Of a stretch of DNA of 12,536 nucleotides, positions 8,389 to 12,536 are shown piece after piece. Below the pieces are notes generated by a model. The model ran no database searches. It was not told the origin of the DNA and worked only from the letters and a program-made list of their open reading frames with translations. Position 1 is the stretch's first letter, and the number at the start of each line of letters is the position of its first letter. Origin of the DNA: Hyphochytrium catenoides (Eukaryota; Sar; Hyphochytriomycetes; Hyphochytriales; Hyphochytriaceae); assembly GCA_900088475.1 (NCBI GenBank), contig FLMG01004611.1:1-12536 (forward strand). The letters are read 5' to 3'. The translations under genes were made by a program, and so were the position numbers.

Positions 8389-10197
8389 TTACGTAGAGCA
8401 GCAATTCGTCATGCTGATTGGTGTTGGTGAATAGGTGACCAAGACATCTACAACCACCCTCTTATAGCGAGTGTTGGTCACGTAGAGTCCCAACGGAGTG
8501 TTGGTCACACCAGAGATGTTTAAGGAGCGGACCGTCCTGCTTTTATCATCCACTGCCTTGCTCTCCTCGTAACAATACTTTAAATCGCGGTACAGAGCAC
8601 AACGCGATGATCCAGAAGTCTTCAGGGATGCCCCGAGGTCTTCAAAAATCCAGGTCTTTCTCTCTTGATCTAGTAACTTCAGTCCTATTGCCGTTGCGCT
8701 TGTGGTTTTTAAAAAGAAATGGACATCTCTTCTACAGACTGGAACATTTCCCACTAATGCCCAGCGCTGGCTACCCTCTAGCGCAAGGGAAAGGAATTCT
8801 TCTCCTCCCTTTGCCAAGCACTTACTCCCATCAAAGAAAGGAGAGGCATCTGCATAATGAAAGAGACGCAGCGGATTGTTAGGACAAAGAGTAAGAGCCC
8901 ATAATCAGAACTATGCCTTGTCATGGCCCATCGATGGACAAAGTAGTCACGTGACAGGGTACGCAACTTATGAGGGCCCTCTTTACAGAACGAGAGAAAG
9001 TGGGAATGAGAGGGGAAGACGGAATGCAAGGGTACTATTAGCAAAAGAGGTTCGCTTTTCAAACCTTCGTCTGCCTCTGGGTGTTCAGTTAGAGGACTCT
9101 GGGACATGGGAGGTGTTGGTGACGGAGTAGCTAGGGCAGTGGGTGTCATACCGGTGGTTGGAGAGGGAGAAGGGGAGACTGACCAGCTGGCGGAAGAGGG
9201 CGATGGATCTAGTGAGATAGGGCTGCTTGTTGTAGGGGAAGTTGAGGAGTCCGGAGAAGGGAGTTCCGAGGAAGAGGAAGGAGATGCTGAGGTAATGTTG
9301 GACAGAGCGCTTGAAGGCGTTGAAAGAGGACGTGGGATTGGGGTCGTGGCTGAGTCGATTGCCGGAATAGGGGACATGGAGGGATTGAGCGGAGAAGGAG
9401 CAAGAGATGGAGGCGATTGCGGGAGAGGAAGTGTCGGAGTCTCAGGCCTATTGCTCGGTGCCAACAATGGTGGTGGAGGGGATGCTGGGGCTTGGTCAAG
9501 CCCCTCAGTGGTTTCCCTTTGCAAGGCAAGTGTTAGCCAGCTATTTGGTCATGAGCTAAGGAAGGGGGGAGAAAGACCACTTGGATGCGTAAGAAGGGAG
9601 TTTCTAGTTTAGACCGGGGAGACAGAGCCATGCCAGAGATGAAGAAAAGAGCGCGCGGCTAGACGGTATAGATGTAGTCTCACTAATAGCTTTGATAGCT
9701 AAAGAGAAGCCAAAGCACAGCAGCCAGTGAGAGAGACAAGCTTACCTCTTATCCATGTCTTCAACTCTTTTCCTCCAAAATGCCGCTGCTTGGTTGTCTC
9801 TCTCCCAACATATGAGTCTGTCACCTTGGAGGATGGAGCCCACCCAGGTCTCTGAGAAGCCTTCGATGTCTAGAATGAGATCATCATTGCCATAAAAATA
9901 TCCTCGACTGTCTGGGAAGATTGAGACCTCCGGAAAAGAGACAGTAAAAGCTGTTCCTTTCTTCGAAGTCTCGGCTGCTTGCTCTCCATCCTGGACAATC
10001 TTGATATTCTGAGCCCCATCAAACCAGACGCCTGTCAGATTAACCTTGCTCGGCAGATCCAAGAAGTCAGTGAAGCTACTCAGCTGCGAGCAGGGAACGC
10101 CCTTGAGAGGTATGAAGCTAGCTTCCCCCAGCGGGAAGGACACGCCAAGGGTGAGAGAGAGCAGCCAAAACGTCCATTGTAGAGCGATAGCGTCCAT
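8389..10197 (-). CDS. Probable secreted or membrane-anchored modular protein with mucin-like linker, 3 exons, family not recognised
   Basis: Exons on the minus strand are 10197-9746, 9516-9065 and 8849-8389, giving 454 residues. The joins are AAGAG|GTAAGC to GCAAAG|G and GAAG|GTTTGA to ATGCAG|AT; the last acceptor has a textbook TCCTAAC branch point and pyrimidine tract. Residues 1-26 are hydrophobic (signal peptide or anchor). Residues 27-151 form a beta-rich domain with Cys36, Cys130 and the pattern LTGVWFDGAQNIKIVQDG ... GDRLICWERDN, loosely like small beta-barrel domains. Residues 152-301 are almost all Pro, Ser, Thr and Ala, a mucin-like stalk filling exon 2. Residues 302-454 form a second domain with six Cys (312, 340, 385, 394, 451, 452). 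N-glycosylation sequons occur at N53, N224 and N412. An extracellular or cell-surface role is inferred. The donor GTTTGA is weak. The stop TAA lies inside a GTAAGA donor-like site, so the C-terminus is uncertain, and the N-terminus may include an upstream exon. Confidence 0.72.
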
Positions 10198-10378
10198 AAA
10201 TGACAAGACGATAAAGCCTACGGTGACTGCCTCATGTGGTAAGCCAGTTTGTTTTCTATTCCCCTTCTCTCTTTCTCCTGTTGACCTTGCCTGTCAATAG
10301 GTGTAGAAGCCGCTCAGCATCCCGCCCTTCGCTGACCCGACTTCATCTAGAATGCTCATCCCTCGAGACCGGCACCAT

Positions 10379-10531
10379 TCACGGCAAGAGGCGTCGCACA
10401 ACCAGCAGGAAGAGCACCTGCGAGACCACTGATTCTCCTCTCTCTTCTGCTGCATCTTCTTCTTCCTCTATCCTTAGAAGCGGAGCCGTGGAATCAGTAC
10501 CTGCCGCTGGAACATCTTTTCCCTGCCCCAT
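10379..10531 (-). CDS. Candidate upstream first exon (MGQGK...), possibly of the gene at 8389-10197
   Basis: On the minus strand an ATG at 10531-10529 opens 50 codons: MGQGKDVPAAGTDSTAPLLR, then an acidic run IEEEEDAAEERGES, then a hydrophobic end and TGA. If used as a first exon it could splice at CAG|GTACTG (exon 10531-10501) to the acceptor GAGGCAG ending at 10227. The frame then continues open through VTVGFIVLSF into the ATG at 10197, giving a short cytosolic tail and one long membrane segment, that is a type II membrane protein rather than a signal peptide. The acceptor lacks a good pyrimidine tract, although CTTAC sits at a suitable branch distance. MGQGK could also be N-myristoylated, but weakly, because position 6 is not Ser. 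Speculative. Confidence 0.28.
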   Translation of the reverse strand: MGQGKDVPAAGTDSTAPLLRIEEEEDAAEERGESVVSQVLFLLVVRRLLP

Positions 10532-10962
10532 CTGAGGCAAGCTTCAGGTACTATGCCTGTGAACAGAGATGGCAGGCGTTACAATCGACACCAGAATCCC
10601 AAATCTGACAGAAAGCTGATATTTTACCTGGCTCATGACCCGGATAACAGTCTAGAGAATAACGTCTTTTCAAAAGTCATCATTTGGAATGTCTGTGAGA
10701 GTTTTGGTTAATTGACAATTCTACAGTAAGCCACACAGTACAAGAGTATGCGGTTGTGGTTTCAGCCGTGTTCTACTCTTGTCGTCCGATGAACTGTTTG
10801 TGGCCCAAAAGTTCGTTGCAGCTCCTCCTGCTGTGCGTTCCATCCTCCCTCATGATCCTTTTCCACTCTCCTCCTGATCCTCCCTTCTTCTCTGTCCTTC
10901 CTGGGCTTGACTTTGTTCTCAGCACACCGAAGGGCTCATGGGTTTAACCTCTTTCCCTGTCA

Positions 10963-10968
10963 TTTATT
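10963..10968 (-). terminator. AATAAA polyadenylation signal, minus strand
   Basis: The minus strand reads AATAAA here, about 530 bases downstream of the stop of the 11499-11867 gene and on its strand. It could be that gene's polyadenylation signal. A hexamer match alone is weak evidence in a region of skewed composition. Confidence 0.3.
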
Positions 10969-11167
10969 CTGATTCCTCTTTTCTTCTTCAGAACCTCATT
11001 GTTGTTTCTTTTGTCTCCTCCAGTTTCGTCGGTTCTGTTTCTCTCTCTTGGCTTCCTCCTTGGCTCATTCAACTGCTTTTGGGTCTCCGCAGCCTTCTGT
11101 TTGACTATCGTGCTTGTACCTTTTTGGTCTTTCCAACGTGGAACAGTCTCTGGCCACGATGCGACTT

Positions 11168-11190
11168 GGGGGGGAAGGGGGGAAGGGGGG
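11168..11190 (+). other. G-run block, potential G-quadruplex
   Basis: Three guanine runs of 7, 6 and 6 bases are separated by AA pairs. Because the runs are long enough to be split, four GGG tracts with short loops can be formed, which meets the usual G-quadruplex pattern. On the minus strand it is a C-run block and lies between the 11499-11867 gene and the gene to its left. Confidence 0.6.
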
Positions 11191-11498
11191 ATGTAGAATT
11201 CGACTTAGTTAAAAAGCTGCTGCACCATGTCCCAAGGTTTGAAGTTCACTCCTCAACACTGCCTGGAACATGGACACCAGTAAGAGACAATTAAGACACC
11301 ATTCTTTTTTTTATAGGAACCCCCACCCCGTCTATTGCTGAAGAACAGAATTTGGAACAAATGTATTGCCGTTTCTCGGAGCCTAGCGATAAGGGAGTGG
11401 ACCAGGCTTAGGGTAGCTAAGTCGACGCTCTTATTGTGGTTACGTGCTGTCCTGGTGGTGCGCTTATGCAATACTGCAGCTGCAAGCCCACCATGGTC

Positions 11499-11867
11499 CT
11501 ACCGATCCTGGCTACAGTGAGAAGAGGTCCCAATCGTCAGTGACATAACATCGGGAGGAGGAGTGACACTTTGGAATGTCTCCATAAGTGAGAAGAGAGA
11601 CTCGAGAGTGAGATCCGACAAACCCATCACTTGAAGACTGTGACAGAATAGAGAGATCTTGGTAAAGGCCATCAGGGATAGAGCATCCTCTTGGGTGCGT
11701 TTCAGTTTGTCAGTATATCTGCGGCCAATCTGCTTCTTCACTTTGCACAGAGATACCCATCCCTCCGCCTCTGCCTTCATGCCTATCAACAATGGGTCAG
11801 TGAGCTGATTTTTGCTCACCGGTGTCGTGGCATGGCATGCCGGAGCAAATGTAGCGTCGATCGCCAT
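11499..11867 (-). CDS. Unrecognised small protein or first exon (122 codons)
   Basis: The minus strand has an open frame from ATG at 11867 to TAG at 11501-11499. The protein is mixed and soluble, with a basic middle (WVSLCKVKKQIGRRYTDKLK) and a hydrophobic helical second half (DALSLMAFTKISLFCHSLQV), ending near VTPPPDVM and SQDR. There is no signal peptide, and I do not recognise a domain. A CCAAT-box cluster 120-240 bases upstream supports this as a 5' end. Two oddities: another ATG in better context (A at -3) overlaps four bases upstream at 11871 and runs in a different frame. The TAG stop lies inside GTAGGA, a possible splice donor (CG|GTAGGA at 11502), and joining to the acceptor TTCTTCAG ending at 11338 would keep the frame open to 11253. 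The gene may therefore be longer than shown. Confidence 0.5.
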   Translation of the reverse strand: MAIDATFAPACHATTPVSKNQLTDPLLIGMKAEAEGWVSLCKVKKQIGRRYTDKLKRTQEDALSLMAFTKISLFCHSLQVMGLSDLTLESLFSLMETFQSVTPPPDVMSLTIGTSSHCSQDR

Positions 11868-11985
11868 TCATACTCGCTCCTGTTGACTACCGGCAAGAGC
11901 TCTTGTCATATAATGATATTAGCAAACAACAAATGTCACGACCGTGGGTTGTTCTTGATCCCTCGTTGCCAAAAGAAGCATCCTG

Positions 11986-12104
11986 ATTGGCCAATGGTAT
12001 AGCTGTCACCCAATCCTGAGTGGCCAGACGGGAGCATGAGCCAATCAGCTTGAGCCATCGATGACCATTATCTTTCAATTAATTCGCAAAGAATTCGTTA
12101 TTGG
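11986..12104. promoter_or_regulatory. CCAAT-box cluster, likely NF-Y type promoter
   Basis: Five CCAAT pentamers lie within 119 bases: a palindromic ATTGGCCAAT at 11986-11995 (one on each strand), CCAAT on plus at 12010-12014, CCAATCAG on plus at 12041-12048, and CCAAT on minus at 12104-12100. Spaced CCAAT boxes are the known target of the trimeric factor NF-Y (HAP complex) and mark promoters in many eukaryotes. The cluster lies about 120 bases upstream of the minus-strand ATG at 11867, and could also serve a plus-strand unit to the right. Confidence 0.6.
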
Positions 12105-12285
12105 CTACCTGTAGTAAAATTAGGGAGGAGAAGGCTGAAAGGTTCAAATGCAACACTGAAACATATCAATCACTGTGACACTTGATGGGCTATGGTGGGC
12201 TCTTTCCATTCCTACTGTACTGATTTACCTCTAATAACCTACCTCTCTCCTCCGGAGCCAAGCGGATCGCACCATAATAACAGAG

Positions 12286-12453
12286 ATGAATAAGTATGGT
12301 CATGGACGTACTAGTCAACGCCAGAGGTCCTTAACACGTAATGGGTGGGCACGATTGTCGAATGTTCTTGGTATCTCTTATACATGGACTTCCTTGGCAG
12401 TGAAAGAGCTTTGGGGCATACCTTACAGCGTCACACAGTATCTGTCTCCTTGA
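12286..12453 (+). CDS. Weak small ORF (55 codons)
   Basis: ATG at 12286 opens 55 codons to TGA at 12451-12453, starting MNKYGHGRTSQRQRSLTRNG. It lies between the CCAAT cluster and an AATAAA signal, an arrangement that would fit a short transcript, but the peptide shows no motif and its length is within chance. A noncoding transcript or nothing at all is equally possible. Confidence 0.18.
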   Translation: MNKYGHGRTSQRQRSLTRNGWARLSNVLGISYTWTSLAVKELWGIPYSVTQYLSP

Positions 12454-12505
12454 TTCTTAGAAGAGGCTTGTCAATACTCAGTGCTGACTATGGTGAAGAC
12501 AACTG

Positions 12506-12511
12506 AATAAA
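12506..12511 (+). terminator. AATAAA polyadenylation signal, plus strand
   Basis: AATAAA is followed within 25 bases by GGTGTGG and a run of T, the GU/U-rich downstream element expected for cleavage and polyadenylation. It would end a plus-strand transcript whose body is not clear in this window. Confidence 0.4.
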
Positions 12512-12536
12512 GGTGTGGTTTCTAGGTATTTTTTGT

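Larger units (their letters stand above)
10532..11498. other. Noncoding stretch with long pyrimidine-rich tract
   Basis: Between two minus-strand genes, about 10780-11110 is strongly C/T-rich on plus (G/A-rich on minus). The open frames it yields on plus (10756-10947 and 10938-11294) are Leu/Ser/Phe/Pro-rich in the way any C/T-rich sequence would be, so I do not call them genes. The stretch probably contains the 3' untranslated region of the 11499-11867 gene and the promoter of the gene to its left. A TATAAA-like sequence on the minus strand lies near 11311. Confidence 0.5.

Noticed and set aside
8778-9064. Continuation of the Pro/Ser/Thr frame past 9065 to a stop at 8778
   Set aside because: This part loses the linker composition and contains a branch point, pyrimidine tract and CAG leading into a clearly coding exon in another frame, so it is intron.
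9106-9612. Plus-strand 168-codon Gly/Glu/Val-rich frame
   Set aside because: It is the exact antisense of the Pro/Ser/Thr-rich exon, and its composition follows from that. The minus strand has matching splice phases on both sides.
10756-11294. Plus-strand hydrophobic frames in the C/T-rich tract
   Set aside because: Leu/Ser/Phe/Pro content is what pyrimidine-rich DNA gives in any frame. No start context, domain or consistent splice sites.

Overview
This is an intron-rich nuclear segment from a eukaryote. The introns begin mostly with GTAAG/GTRNG, end in CAG or TAG, and many carry a visible branch-point-like CTAAC (examples near 4588, 5077, 6368, 7452 and, on the minus strand, 8873). Introns in the well-supported genes run from 64 to 274 bases. 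I see no bacterial-style operon, ribosome binding site, CRISPR array, rRNA, tRNA or recognisable transposon. The organism cannot be named from this window. A multi-exon four-helix diacylglycerol lipase is compatible with animals and several protist groups. The C-terminal VSF...VEV...WYT signature in the gene at 2081 resembles a module I remember as common in stramenopile (for example diatom) proteins, so a protist or alga, possibly a stramenopile, is my tentative guess.

Layout, left to right. At 1-144 (minus) is the 5' coding end of an unrecognised gene that runs off the edge. Bases 210-2080 hold several short open stretches that I cannot assemble into a confident gene, including a start that reads as a dual-acylation N-terminus. 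At 2081-2683 (plus) is a 200-residue Ser/Arg-rich protein with a predicted protein phosphatase 1 docking motif. At 3616-8164 (plus) is the best-supported gene: a sn-1-specific diacylglycerol lipase that I could resolve into 16 exons (752 residues), in frame throughout and with an intact Ser-Asp-His triad. Convergent with it is a minus-strand gene at 8389-10197, three exons, encoding a probable extracellular or membrane-anchored protein: a beta-rich domain, a Pro/Ser/Thr mucin-like linker filling one whole exon, and a cysteine-containing C-terminal domain. I do not recognise the family.

Bases 10532-11498 are mostly noncoding, with a long pyrimidine-rich stretch and a strong G-run block. At 11499-11867 (minus) is a small unrecognised gene, fronted at 11986-12104 by a cluster of CCAAT boxes that looks like a promoter, perhaps bidirectional. 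The right end has only a weak small ORF and an AATAAA signal with GU-rich downstream sequence.

The genes look like independent transcription units with no evident shared pathway. The lipase would make 2-acylglycerols from diacylglycerol at a membrane. No neighbour obviously belongs to that pathway. I found no candidate for a new multi-gene system. The points most worth checking are the lipase itself, the phosphatase-docking protein, the modular secreted protein, and two genes whose apparent stop codons lie inside splice-donor-like sequences.
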